5,620 nt of DNA from Acetobacteraceae bacterium. GTDB taxonomy: Bacteria; Pseudomonadota; Alphaproteobacteria; Acetobacterales; Acetobacteraceae. Under the pieces are notes generated by a model that saw only the letters and a list, made by a program, of their open reading frames with translations, did no database searches and was not told the origin of the DNA. This document shows positions 1-5,620 of the stretch, piece after piece. The stretch is from the NCBI GenBank assembly GCA_027340195.1, contig DAHWNE010000214.1, positions 1 to 5,620 on the forward strand, in the 5' to 3' direction. Each line of letters begins with the position of its first letter. Position 1 is the stretch's first letter. A program made the position numbers and the translations under genes.

Positions 1-658
1 TCGCCGTGCGCAGGCTCTCCTCCTTCGCTTCCAACAGGCCGCGCAGCTGTTCCAGCAGGAAGCCGAACACCTCCTGATGCCGTCCGCCCTCCACCAGCCC
101 GCGCAGCGCGCGCGCCACCACCAGCCCCGCGCCCGGCCCGCCCAGCACCCGCGGCAGCAGCCGCGCGGCCAGCCGCCGCGCGCGCCCGTCCTCGATGCTG
201 GCCAGAATCCGCGGCAGCGTGCCGGCCAGCGCCACCGCGGCCGGGCGGGCGGCCGCCGGGTCGGCGAGGAACCGATGCAGAATCCCCGGCAGATCGAGTT
301 TGCGCAGCACCCCGGTCACATCGGCGTCGGTGAACACATGGGTCGCGACGAAGCGGCCCAGCGCTGCCCCCAGCCGCGCCTTCTGCCGCGGCAGAATGGC
401 GGTGTGCGGGATCGGCAGCCCGAGCGGATGGCGGAACAGCGCGGTGACGGCGAACCAATCGGCCAGCCCGCCGATGAACCCGGCGCGGCAGGCCTGGCCC
501 AGCAGCCCCGCCACCCAGCCGTCGGCCAACCCGGGCGGGATCGCCAGCGCCGCCAGCGCGCCCGTGCCCATCAGCCCCAGCAGCGCGGTCGCCAGCGCCT
601 TCTGCCGCCGCAGGGCGAGGCGCAGCGGGGTATCGGGATCGAGGTTCGGGGGGGACAT
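1..658 (-). CDS. DUF445 family membrane protein, partial (C-terminus beyond left edge)
   Basis: I translated this frame by hand: it is open from an ATG at 658-656 to the window edge, giving 219 residues of an unfinished protein. An in-frame TAA lies four codons before the ATG, so this is the first possible ATG. The N-terminus is short and polar, followed by a hydrophobic segment at about residues 21-40 and a second at about 48-75. Residues 60-91 carry the family hallmark: AGFIGGLADWFAVTALFRHP, then GLPIPHTAILPRQK. This is the conserved core of PF04286 (DUF445, YjiN-like), where proteins are usually around 400 residues, so about half is missing here. The remainder is Ala/Leu/Arg-rich and probably helical. 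Family function is not established; an inner-membrane location is inferred from the hydrophobic segments. No good Shine-Dalgarno is visible. It is divergent from ahcY and shares its 94-bp upstream region. Family call is firm; function unknown. Confidence 0.9.
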   Translation of the reverse strand, partial: MSPPNLDPDTPLRLALRRQKALATALLGLMGTGALAALAIPPGLADGWVAGLLGQACRAGFIGGLADWFAVTALFRHPLGLPIPHTAILPRQKARLGAALGRFVATHVFTDADVTGVLRKLDLPGILHRFLADPAAARPAAVALAGTLPRILASIEDGRARRLAARLLPRVLGGPGAGLVVARALRGLVEGGRHQEVFGFLLEQLRGLLEAKEESLRTA

Positions 659-693
659 GGATCGGTCTTAGCCGCCGCCGCGCCGGCTGGCTA

Positions 694-720
694 TTGCGGA
701 CATAAAGATATCCTTATACA
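694..720 (+). promoter_or_regulatory. Candidate ahcY promoter
   Basis: A possible -35 box TTGCGG (694-699) is followed after 15 bases by TATACA (715-720). The spacing is shorter than the usual 16-18, so the boxes are approximate. Transcription would start near 727, leaving a leader of about 25 nt that holds little beyond the ribosome binding site. The AT-rich block stands out in a GC-rich region. The palindrome at 702-717 lies across the spacer and the -10 box, a placement that suits repression. Confidence 0.4.
702..717. promoter_or_regulatory. 16-bp imperfect palindrome, candidate operator (SahR-like)
   Basis: The sequence ATAAAGATATCCTTAT is an inverted repeat centred on GATATC, with seven of eight base pairs matching (the mismatch is A706 against C713). 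It lies in the divergent region between ahcY and the DUF445 gene and overlaps candidate promoters in both directions. ArsR-family SahR regulators are known to control SAH recycling genes, including ahcY, in several Proteobacteria. My recollection that alphaproteobacterial sites resemble ATAAAGATATCTTTAT is unverified. The palindrome is seen directly; the identity of the regulator is inference. No regulator gene is in the window. Confidence 0.6.
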
Positions 721-733
721 CCCCGGCCGCCAA
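705..733 (-). promoter_or_regulatory. Candidate promoter for the DUF445 gene
   Basis: On the minus strand TTGGCG (733-728) is separated by 17 bases from TATCTT (710-705), a reasonable sigma-70-type arrangement. It would give a leader of about 40 nt before the ATG at 658. The -10 box falls inside the palindrome at 702-717, so a regulator bound there could affect both divergent genes. The boxes were matched by eye and are weak evidence. Confidence 0.3.
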
Positions 734-739
734 TGCAGC

Positions 740-744
740 AGGAG
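740..744 (+). promoter_or_regulatory. Ribosome binding site of ahcY
   Basis: AGGAG lies 8 bases before the ATG at 753. This supports the start that gives [10 protein letters not shown], which aligns with the N-termini of known AhcY proteins. Confidence 0.8.
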
Positions 745-752
745 CCGGCGCA

Positions 753-2042
753 ATGCCCGACTACAAGGTCAAGGATATCGCGGATGCCGCCTGGGGGCGG
801 AAGGAAATCGCCATGGCCGAGGACGAGATGCCCGGCCTGATGGCGATCCGCGCCGAATACGGGGCGAGCAAGCCGCTGGCCGGCGCGCGCATCGCCGGCT
901 GCCTGCATATGACGGTGCAGACCGCGGTGCTGATCGAGACCCTCCAGGCGCTCGGCGCCACGGTCCGCTGGTCGTCCTGCAACATCTTCTCCACCCAGGA
1001 TCACGCCGCCGCCGCCATCGCCGCCGCCGGCGTGCCGGTGTTCGCCTGGAAGGGCGAGACCGAGGAGGAGTTCTGGTGGTGCATCGAGCAGACCGTGCGC
1101 GGTCCCGACGGCTGGACCCCGAACATGATCCTCGATGACGGCGGCGACCTGACCCTGCTGATGCACCAGAAATATCCGGAGATGCTGGCCGAGGTGCGCG
1201 GCATTTCGGAAGAAACCACCACCGGCGTGCACCGGCTGCGCGACATGGCGCGCGACGGCAAGCTGCTGACGCCGGCGATCAACGTCAACGACAGCGTCAC
1301 CAAGTCCAAGTTCGACAATCTCTACGGCTGCCGCGAATCGCTGGTGGACGGCATCCGCCGCGGCACCGACGTGATGATGGCGGGCAAGGTCGCGGTGGTG
1401 AACGGCTTCGGCGACGTCGGCAAGGGTTCCGCCGCCAGCCTGCGCAACGCCGGCTGCCGGGTGATGGTGACCGAGATCGACCCGATCTGCGCCCTGCAGG
1501 CGGCGATGGAGGGCTATCAGGTCGTCACCATGGAGCAGGCCGCGCCGATCGGCGACATCTTCGTCACCGCCACCGGCAACGTCGATGTCATCACGCTTGA
1601 CCACATGCGGGCGATGAAGCACCGGGCGATCGTGTGCAACATCGGCCATTTCGACTCGGAGATCCAGATCGGCGCGCTCCGTAACTACAAATGGGAGAAC
1701 GTGAAGCCGCAGGTGGACGAGGTGATCTTCCCCGACGGCAAGCGGCTGATCGTGCTGTCCGAGGGGCGGCTGGTGAACCTCGGCAACGCCACCGGCCATC
1801 CCAGCTTCGTGATGAGCGCCAGCTTCTGCAACCAGGTGCTGGCGCAGATCGAGCTGTTCAACGCCCCCCCCGGCCGCTACCAGCGGCAGGTCTATACCCT
1901 GCCCAAGGCATTGGACGAGAAAGTGGCCGCGCTGCACCTGGCCAAGGTGGGGGCGACCCTGACCAAGCTGACGCCGGCGCAGGCCGAATATATCGGCATC
2001 CCCGCCAGCGGACCGTTCAAGCACGAGCTCTACCGCTACTGA
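753..2042 (+). CDS. ahcY: Adenosylhomocysteinase (S-adenosyl-L-homocysteine hydrolase)
   Basis: Cytosolic NAD-dependent enzyme that reversibly splits S-adenosylhomocysteine into adenosine and homocysteine, relieving product inhibition of SAM-dependent methyltransferases and feeding homocysteine back to methionine. At 429 residues the protein aligns almost end to end with human AHCY (432 aa) as I recall it. Residues matching the active site are His52 (GCLHMT), Asp129 (LDDGGD), Glu154 (ISEETTTG), Lys184 and Asp188-Asn189 (KSKFDNLYG), Cys193 and His299 (NIGHFD). The Rossmann NAD loop is GFGDVG at 218-223. The C-terminal KHELYRY supplies Lys423 and Tyr427, which reach the neighbouring subunit's cofactor in the family. 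It lacks the roughly 40-residue insertion found in many longer bacterial AhcY proteins. The start is supported by AGGAG 8 bases upstream. It appears monocistronic: divergent from DUF445, and facing the cyclase gene across a hairpin. A palindrome at 702-717 suggests SAH- or methionine-linked control. Confidence 0.98.
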   Translation: MPDYKVKDIADAAWGRKEIAMAEDEMPGLMAIRAEYGASKPLAGARIAGCLHMTVQTAVLIETLQALGATVRWSSCNIFSTQDHAAAAIAAAGVPVFAWKGETEEEFWWCIEQTVRGPDGWTPNMILDDGGDLTLLMHQKYPEMLAEVRGISEETTTGVHRLRDMARDGKLLTPAINVNDSVTKSKFDNLYGCRESLVDGIRRGTDVMMAGKVAVVNGFGDVGKGSAASLRNAGCRVMVTEIDPICALQAAMEGYQVVTMEQAAPIGDIFVTATGNVDVITLDHMRAMKHRAIVCNIGHFDSEIQIGALRNYKWENVKPQVDEVIFPDGKRLIVLSEGRLVNLGNATGHPSFVMSASFCNQVLAQIELFNAPPGRYQRQVYTLPKALDEKVAALHLAKVGATLTKLTPAQAEYIGIPASGPFKHELYRY

Positions 2043-2048
2043 GTGCGC

Positions 2049-2077
2049 GCGGCCGGGCGGAAGTACCGCCCGGCCGC
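2049..2077. terminator. GC-rich hairpin between convergent genes, probable bidirectional terminator
   Basis: A perfect 12-bp stem (2049-2060 paired with 2066-2077) closes a 5-base AAGTA loop. It starts 7 bases after the ahcY stop and ends 5 bases before the stop of the convergent cyclase gene, filling most of the 39-bp gap. Neither side has a clear T-tract, so this is not a classical intrinsic terminator; it could still end transcription from both sides or protect mRNA 3' ends. Confidence 0.7.
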
Positions 2078-2081
2078 CACC

Positions 2082-3131
2082 TCACACCGTCGCGATCGGG
2101 GTCGCCGGCGAACCCACCGCCCCGGGCAGCCGCAGCGGGGGCGCGGTCAGCAGGAACCGCGACCGCCCGTTGGCACGCAGCCAGTCGGCCAGTTCGGTCA
2201 GGTACCACATCTCGCCCAGATACACGCCGAGCTTGAACAGGCAATGCGCGTGCAGCGGCAAGGAAGCGCAGAACGGCTCGGCGCAGGGCCGCGCCGGCGC
2301 CGCTTCCACCGCGTAATTATCGGCCAGCAGCGCCACCAGCCCGGTCTCGGTGATCCAGTTCAGCAGCCGCGCGTCGCGCCCATCCAGCGCCGAGGTGGTG
2401 GAATGCAGCAGCTTCGGGTCCGGCTGCTTGTTCATCTTCAGCAGCGCGTCGGCGAAGCCGGTGCGTAGGCAGACCAGATCGCCCGCCTCCACCACCACCT
2501 TGTCCTTCGCCAGCACGCCCATCAGGTCCTCGTAGCCGACGATATGGCCCGAGCGCCCGAAATGCGCCTCGAGATCGATCATCACCGCGCGGCCCTGGAT
2601 GCCGTGCCGCGCCATCGGCTCGAGCCCCAGATGCCGCGCCCCCTGCTCCTGCCCCGACGGGGTCTGCCCGCCGGCGGCGTCGTACAGCACCGGCCCCACG
2701 ATATCGCGCCCGGCGCGGAAGCCGTTGTAGTAAACGTCCTCCAACTGGCCATCGCCATCGACATCGAACATCTGCCCGACATGGGCCAGGCTGTCCCACT
2801 GGGTGGAATACTGCAACGTCAGCAGCACCTGATCGTCGCTTACGATATCGAGCAGGCTCGGGTCGTCGCAGCGCAGCGGGTAGTTCATGTTGGGCTTGCC
2901 GTCGCGCAGGGTGGGCTTCAGCACCGGCGGGCCGCGGCGCGGGTTGAGGATCTGCCCGCCCGGATAGTCGAGCGGCAGCGACAGGCAGAAGGTCCGCCCG
3001 GTCCGCACCTCGGCGATGCCTTGCAGCACCTTGGCCGGGGTCACCAGGTTGAGCCGGCCGAGCTCGTCATCGGGGCCGAAATCGCCCCAGGTGGAGCCTT
3101 CCGGCCGCCGGGTCCAGCGTTGCGTCGCCAT
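2082..3131 (-). CDS. Cyclase family protein (PF04199, kynurenine-formamidase-like fold)
   Basis: A 349-residue protein of the large cyclase subfamily. The N-terminal WGDFGPDDELGRLN (15-28) is typical of it. In small members such as KynB the metal site is HxGTHxDxxxH; here the equivalent stretch is Q107-YSTQWDSLAH117, so Asp113 and His117 remain while two histidines are glutamines. A DVDGDG segment (123-128) follows, resembling the first half of an EF-hand loop. Further family features are GIQGRAVMIDL (177-187), GDLVCLRTG (217-225), DN at 271-272, PLHAH (292-296), Glu307 in the late GxxxGE helix, and a PPLRLPGAVGSP tail. I chose the ATG at 3131 because GGAGG lies 6 bases upstream and the protein then begins MATQRW; a longer frame to 3188 adds 19 residues without family character. 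It probably acts as a cytosolic metal-dependent hydrolase on an amide, lactone or cyclic substrate, but the substrate is unknown. It lies 66 bp after the exporter gene on the same strand and may be cotranscribed with it. Confidence 0.88.
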   Translation of the reverse strand: MATQRWTRRPEGSTWGDFGPDDELGRLNLVTPAKVLQGIAEVRTGRTFCLSLPLDYPGGQILNPRRGPPVLKPTLRDGKPNMNYPLRCDDPSLLDIVSDDQVLLTLQYSTQWDSLAHVGQMFDVDGDGQLEDVYYNGFRAGRDIVGPVLYDAAGGQTPSGQEQGARHLGLEPMARHGIQGRAVMIDLEAHFGRSGHIVGYEDLMGVLAKDKVVVEAGDLVCLRTGFADALLKMNKQPDPKLLHSTTSALDGRDARLLNWITETGLVALLADNYAVEAAPARPCAEPFCASLPLHAHCLFKLGVYLGEMWYLTELADWLRANGRSRFLLTAPPLRLPGAVGSPATPIATV

Positions 3132-3136
3132 GCGTT

Positions 3137-3142
3137 CCCTCC
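3137..3142 (-). promoter_or_regulatory. Ribosome binding site that decides the cyclase start
   Basis: On the minus strand GGAGGG precedes the ATG at 3131-3129 by 5 bases. The upstream in-frame ATG at 3188 lies only 9 bases after the exporter stop. The RBS and the family N-terminus both favour 3131. Confidence 0.75.
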
Positions 3143-3192
3143 GCGTCATCACCGGAGGCATCCTGCCCAAGCCCGGGCCGCGCGCCAAGGCT

Positions 3193-3209
3193 CCGGCCTA
3201 TTCGGCCGG
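3193..3209. other. Short inverted repeat at the exporter stop codon
   Basis: CCGGCC (3193-3198) pairs with GGCCGG (3204-3209) around a 5-base loop that includes part of the exporter's stop codon. The stem is only 6 bp and has no T-tract after it, so in this GC-rich sequence it may be chance. If real it could attenuate read-through from the exporter to the cyclase gene. Confidence 0.25.
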
Positions 3210-4712
3210 TTGCGCGTCGCGTCCCCGCAGCAGGAACAGCATCAGCAGGGCCGGGATCACCACAAAGGCCATCGCGTGAAAATCGTTGTTGTAGGCGATG
3301 ATCTGGGCCTGACGGTTGATCTGGGCATTCAGCAGCTCCGCGCCGTGGCGGGTGACCGGATCATAAAGCCGCGCCATCGGGCTCGGCCCTTGCAGCAGCC
3401 GGTCGAACGGCGTGATCCGCGCGGCGAGATCGGCATGGCTGGTCTGTTCGCTGCGCGCCAGCATGAAGGTGGTGACGGAAATGCCGATCGCCTGCCCCAG
3501 ATTGCGGGTCAGCGCCTGCAGCGCGGTCGCGTCCCCCCGCAGCCGCGCCGGCAGGGTGACGAAGGCGATCACGGTGAGCGGATTGAACACCAGCCCGACC
3601 GAGAATCCCTGGCCCATCAGCGTCAGCATCATCCGCGTCTCGCTGACGTTCGGCGTCCAGTAGCCGATGCTGTAGAGCATCAGCCCCAGCAGGATCAGCC
3701 CGGCCGCCATGATCTTGCGCTGATCGACGTATTTCGACAGCCAGCTGGCGAAGAACATCGCCGACATGGTGCCGATCCCGCGCGGCGAGAGGGCGAAGCC
3801 CGCGGTCTGCACCGGGTAGTTGGCCAGCCGCTCGAGATAGGGGGCGAGCAGCGCGGAGGTGGAGAGCATGACGCTGACGGCGCAGAGCAGCAGCAGCATC
3901 GAGCCGGCGAAATTGCGGTCGCGGAACACGGCCACCGGCAGGAACGGCCGCTCGGCGGTGAACATATGCACGACGAACAGGAAGAACCCGAGCCCGGCCA
4001 GGGTCGCCTCGATCACGATCTCGCGCGAGCCGAACCAGCCGAGTTCCTGCCCGCGGTCGAGCAGCAGCTGCAGGCAGCCGACACCAAGGGCGAGCACGGC
4101 GAAGCCGCGCCAGTCGAACCGCAGCTCCGGGCGCAGCGGGGTGCGCGGCATGAACAGCGCGAGCCCGATCACCGCCAGGATTCCGAATGGCAGGTTCACG
4201 TAGAACACATAGCGCCAGCTATAGGCCTGGGTCAGATAGCCGCCGAGTTCCGGCCCCAGGATCGGCCCCGCCATCACGCCGGAGGAAAAGATCGCCATCG
4301 CGAAGGCGCGCTTGGAAAACGGGTAGATGTCCAGCATGGTCGCCTGCGAGATCGGCACCAGCGCCGCCCCGCACATCCCCTGCATCAAGCGGAACGCCAC
4401 CATCTGATCGAGGTTCTGCGCCGCGCCGCACAGCATGGAGGCGATGGTGAACCCGACCAAGCAGGTGATGAACAGGCGTTTGCGCCCGAAGCGGACGGCG
4501 AGCCAGCCGACCGGCGCGGTCATGATGGCGGCGGCGATCACGTAGGAGGTGAGAACCCAGGTGATCTCCTGCTCGCTGGCCGACAGCGAGCCGCGCATAT
4601 AGGGCAGGGCGACGTTGGCGATGCTCGTATCGAGCGCCTGCATCATGGTTGCCATCATCGCGCAGCCGGTCAGCAGGGCGCGATGCGGGACGTGGTCGTG
4701 GGTCGATGACAT
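3198..4712 (-). CDS. DHA2-family MFS multidrug exporter (EmrB/QacA type, 14 TM)
   Basis: A 504-residue inner-membrane protein of the major facilitator superfamily, expected to export drugs or other small hydrophobic compounds using the proton gradient. Seen motifs: LDTSIANVALP at 27-37 in TM1 (motif D1), GWLAVRFGRKR at 69-79 (motif A), RLMQG at 108-112 (motif B), and GPILGPELGG at 149-158 (antiporter motif C), followed by SWRYVFYVNLPFG, typical of EmrB. Hydrophobic segments run throughout, and a periplasm-like loop around 425-470 precedes a last helix with an RGRD end, consistent with 14 helices. The length fits EmrB (about 510). The ATG at 4712 has no evident Shine-Dalgarno; the next in-frame ATGs lie inside TM1, so the start is kept. 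The usual membrane-fusion partner EmrA and a TetR/MarR regulator are not adjacent. The gene lies 69 bp downstream of mlaF and 66 bp upstream of the cyclase gene, same strand. Substrate unknown. Confidence 0.93.
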   Translation of the reverse strand: MSSTHDHVPHRALLTGCAMMATMMQALDTSIANVALPYMRGSLSASEQEITWVLTSYVIAAAIMTAPVGWLAVRFGRKRLFITCLVGFTIASMLCGAAQNLDQMVAFRLMQGMCGAALVPISQATMLDIYPFSKRAFAMAIFSSGVMAGPILGPELGGYLTQAYSWRYVFYVNLPFGILAVIGLALFMPRTPLRPELRFDWRGFAVLALGVGCLQLLLDRGQELGWFGSREIVIEATLAGLGFFLFVVHMFTAERPFLPVAVFRDRNFAGSMLLLLCAVSVMLSTSALLAPYLERLANYPVQTAGFALSPRGIGTMSAMFFASWLSKYVDQRKIMAAGLILLGLMLYSIGYWTPNVSETRMMLTLMGQGFSVGLVFNPLTVIAFVTLPARLRGDATALQALTRNLGQAIGISVTTFMLARSEQTSHADLAARITPFDRLLQGPSPMARLYDPVTRHGAELLNAQINRQAQIIAYNNDFHAMAFVVIPALLMLFLLRGRDAQPAE

Positions 4713-4753
4713 GTTGGGGACAGCGTAGGGCGGGCCTGTCGGGCTGTCGATGC

Positions 4754-4782
4754 GGCCGCCCTGCCGCCAACCGGAGGCGGCC
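4754..4782. terminator. GC-rich inverted repeats downstream of mlaF, possible terminator
   Basis: In the gap between mlaF and the exporter, GGCGGC/GGCGGCC (4776-4782) can pair either with GCCGCC at 4763-4768 (6 bp, 7-base loop) or with GGCCGCC at 4754-4760 (7 bp, 15-base loop). The repeat lies directly after the mlaF stop in transcription order. No T-tract follows, so termination is only a possibility; if it works, the exporter is in a separate transcription unit. Confidence 0.4.
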
Positions 4783-5555
4783 TACCGCCGCAGCGCCATC
4801 TGAATCGGCCCCTCCCGCCGGCCATGGGTGAACTGGTCCACCTCCGGACACCCGCTGTCCATCAGCCGCGCCGCCGGGCCCGACCAGATGATCCGCCCCC
4901 GATACAGCATCGCCGCCGCATCGCCGATCCGCCCCGCCGAGGCCATGTCATGCGTGATCGCCACCGCCGTGCTGCCCAGCCGCTTCACGCAATCCACGAT
5001 CAGCCCGTCGATCACCGCCCCCATGATCGGGTCGAGCCCGGTGGTCGGCTCGTCGAAGAACAGAATATCCGGCTGCGCGGCGATGGCGCGCGCCAGCGCC
5101 ACCCGCTTCTGCATCCCCCCCGAGAGTTCGGAAGGCGCCAGCGCGCCCACCTCGGGACCCAGCCCCACCTGCGCCAGCAGCGGGCCCGCCTGCTCCCGCG
5201 CCGCCCGCCGCGAGAGCATCCGCCGCGCCAGCAGGCCGAAGGTCACATTTTCCCACACCGGCAGGCTGTCGAAGAGCGCGCCGTTCTGGAACAGCATCCC
5301 GATGCGCGCCCGCGCCGCCCGCCGCTCGCGCCGCGACAGGCGCAGGATGTCCTGCCCGTCGATCTCGATGCTGCCGGCATCCGGCTCCATCAACCCCAGG
5401 ATGCATTTCAGCAGCACCGATTTGCCGCTGCCCGAACCGCCGATCACCACCATCGAGGTGCCGCGCGGCACGTCGAGATCCACCCCGTCCAGCACCGCGT
5501 TGTCGCCGAAGCGCTTGCTGAGGCCCCGGATGCGGATGCGCGGCGTGTCGCTCAT
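4782..5555 (-). CDS. mlaF: MlaF-type ABC transporter ATP-binding protein (lipid transport)
   Basis: A 257-residue cytoplasmic ATPase that powers the MlaE permease in the Mla (Ttg2/YrbF-like) system, which moves phospholipids between inner and outer membranes via periplasmic MlaD. Motifs in order: Walker A GGSGSGKS (39-46), Q-loop Gln90 in FQNGALFDSL, a form typical of MlaF, ABC signature LSGGMQK (144-150), Walker B ILFFDE (164-169) followed by PTTGLDP, and H-loop His202 (ITHDM). All key residues are present, so it should be active. The length is slightly under E. coli MlaF (about 269). The start ATG overlaps the stop of the preceding permease gene as ATGA, pointing to translational coupling; no separate ribosome binding site is seen. 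The next gene is an MFS exporter rather than mlaD. Some relatives serve other lipids or steroid-like compounds, so the substrate is inferred from family. Confidence 0.93.
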   Translation of the reverse strand: MSDTPRIRIRGLSKRFGDNAVLDGVDLDVPRGTSMVVIGGSGSGKSVLLKCILGLMEPDAGSIEIDGQDILRLSRRERRAARARIGMLFQNGALFDSLPVWENVTFGLLARRMLSRRAAREQAGPLLAQVGLGPEVGALAPSELSGGMQKRVALARAIAAQPDILFFDEPTTGLDPIMGAVIDGLIVDCVKRLGSTAVAITHDMASAGRIGDAAAMLYRGRIIWSGPAARLMDSGCPEVDQFTHGRREGPIQMALRR

Positions 5556-5620
5556 TTGCTGAAGAACAGCTCGGTCAGGCCGAAATCGAACGCCAGGATC
5601 AGGATCGAGGCCAGCACCAC
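5552..5620 (-). CDS. mlaE: MlaE-type ABC permease, C-terminal end only
   Basis: Only the last 22 codons and the TGA (5554-5552) are inside the window, read by hand from the right edge. They encode a hydrophobic tail, VVLASILILAFDF followed by GLTELFFSK, which matches the final membrane helix and short tail common in MlaE permeases (PF02405). The stop overlaps the mlaF start by ATGA. The identification rests on this tail and on the position immediately upstream of mlaF. MlaE is the inner-membrane channel subunit of the lipid transporter. Confidence 0.82.
   Translation of the reverse strand: MVLASILILAFDFGLTELFFSK

Noticed and set aside
659..752. SAH or SAM riboswitch upstream of ahcY
   Set aside because: The likely leader is only about 25 nt, too short for known SAH riboswitches, and I see no pseudoknot-like pairing. 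A DNA operator explains the palindrome better.
77..1138. Plus-strand open frames at the left end (77-1138 and 195-671)
   Set aside because: They are Arg/Gln/Pro-rich and lie opposite the DUF445 gene, whose minus-strand frame carries a clear family motif. The longer one also runs into ahcY in another frame.
714..2024. Minus-strand open frame of 436 codons opposite ahcY
   Set aside because: The translation is rich in His, Gly and Ala with no recognisable domain, and it covers a fully conserved ahcY on the plus strand, so it is a shadow.
3171..3178. GCCCGGGC palindrome between exporter and cyclase genes
   Set aside because: An 8-bp perfect GC palindrome is expected by chance in this base composition and shows no link to promoter elements.
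3132..3188. N-terminal 19-residue extension of the cyclase protein from the ATG at 3188
   Set aside because: The extension has no family character, and GGAGGG sits just upstream of the internal ATG at 3131, which begins at the conserved N-terminus.
2544..4709. Plus-strand open frame of 721 codons opposite the exporter and cyclase genes
   Set aside because: It encodes a His/Gln/Arg/Pro-rich low-complexity protein with no family features, and spans two well-supported genes on the other strand. This is the usual antisense shadow in high-GC coding DNA.
4828..5562. Plus-strand open frame of 244 codons opposite mlaF
   Set aside because: Ser/Arg/Pro-rich with no domain; the minus strand carries all ABC ATPase motifs.
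1..5620. Mobile element, CRISPR array, tRNA/rRNA gene or defence system
   Set aside because: I saw no spaced direct repeats, terminal inverted repeats flanking a transposase, tRNA-like cloverleaf or defence-type protein; all genes belong to common chromosomal families.

Overview
The window comes from a high-GC genome. Reading frames show the strong G/C third-position bias typical of Alphaproteobacteria, and gene content (DUF445 protein, S-adenosylhomocysteine hydrolase, MlaE/MlaF-type lipid transporter) fits that class. The 429-residue AhcY, which lacks the extra internal segment of many longer bacterial AhcY proteins, makes a Rhodospirillales/Acetobacteraceae-type organism my best guess. That placement is inference, not something the sequence proves.

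Layout from left to right: (1) a DUF445 membrane protein on the minus strand, running off the left edge (1-658); (2) a 94-bp divergent intergenic region with a near-perfect 16-bp palindrome, the best regulatory signal in the window; (3) ahcY on the plus strand (753-2042), the conserved SAH-recycling enzyme; (4) a 39-bp convergent gap almost filled by a strong GC hairpin, probably a two-way terminator; (5) four genes all on the minus strand. In transcription order these are the last codons of an MlaE-type permease (entering from the right edge), an MlaF-type ABC ATPase overlapping it by ATGA, a DHA2-family (EmrB/QacA-type) 14-TM exporter, and a cyclase-family (PF04199) metal-hydrolase-like protein.

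Functionally there are three themes. AhcY removes S-adenosylhomocysteine and so sustains SAM-dependent methylation; the palindrome upstream is a candidate site for an ArsR-type SAH-responsive repressor such as SahR. MlaE/MlaF form the inner-membrane core of a phospholipid (or other lipid) transporter. The exporter and cyclase may form an accessory metabolic or efflux pair, but their substrate cannot be read from the sequence.

I found no mobile element, CRISPR array, RNA gene or clearly new system. Long open frames opposite ahcY and opposite the exporter/cyclase pair are GC-driven shadows. The points most worth checking are the palindrome in the ahcY/DUF445 divergent promoter region, the unusual metal-site residues and the Asp-rich loop of the cyclase, the absence of mlaD next to mlaF, and the absence of an EmrA-type partner beside the exporter.
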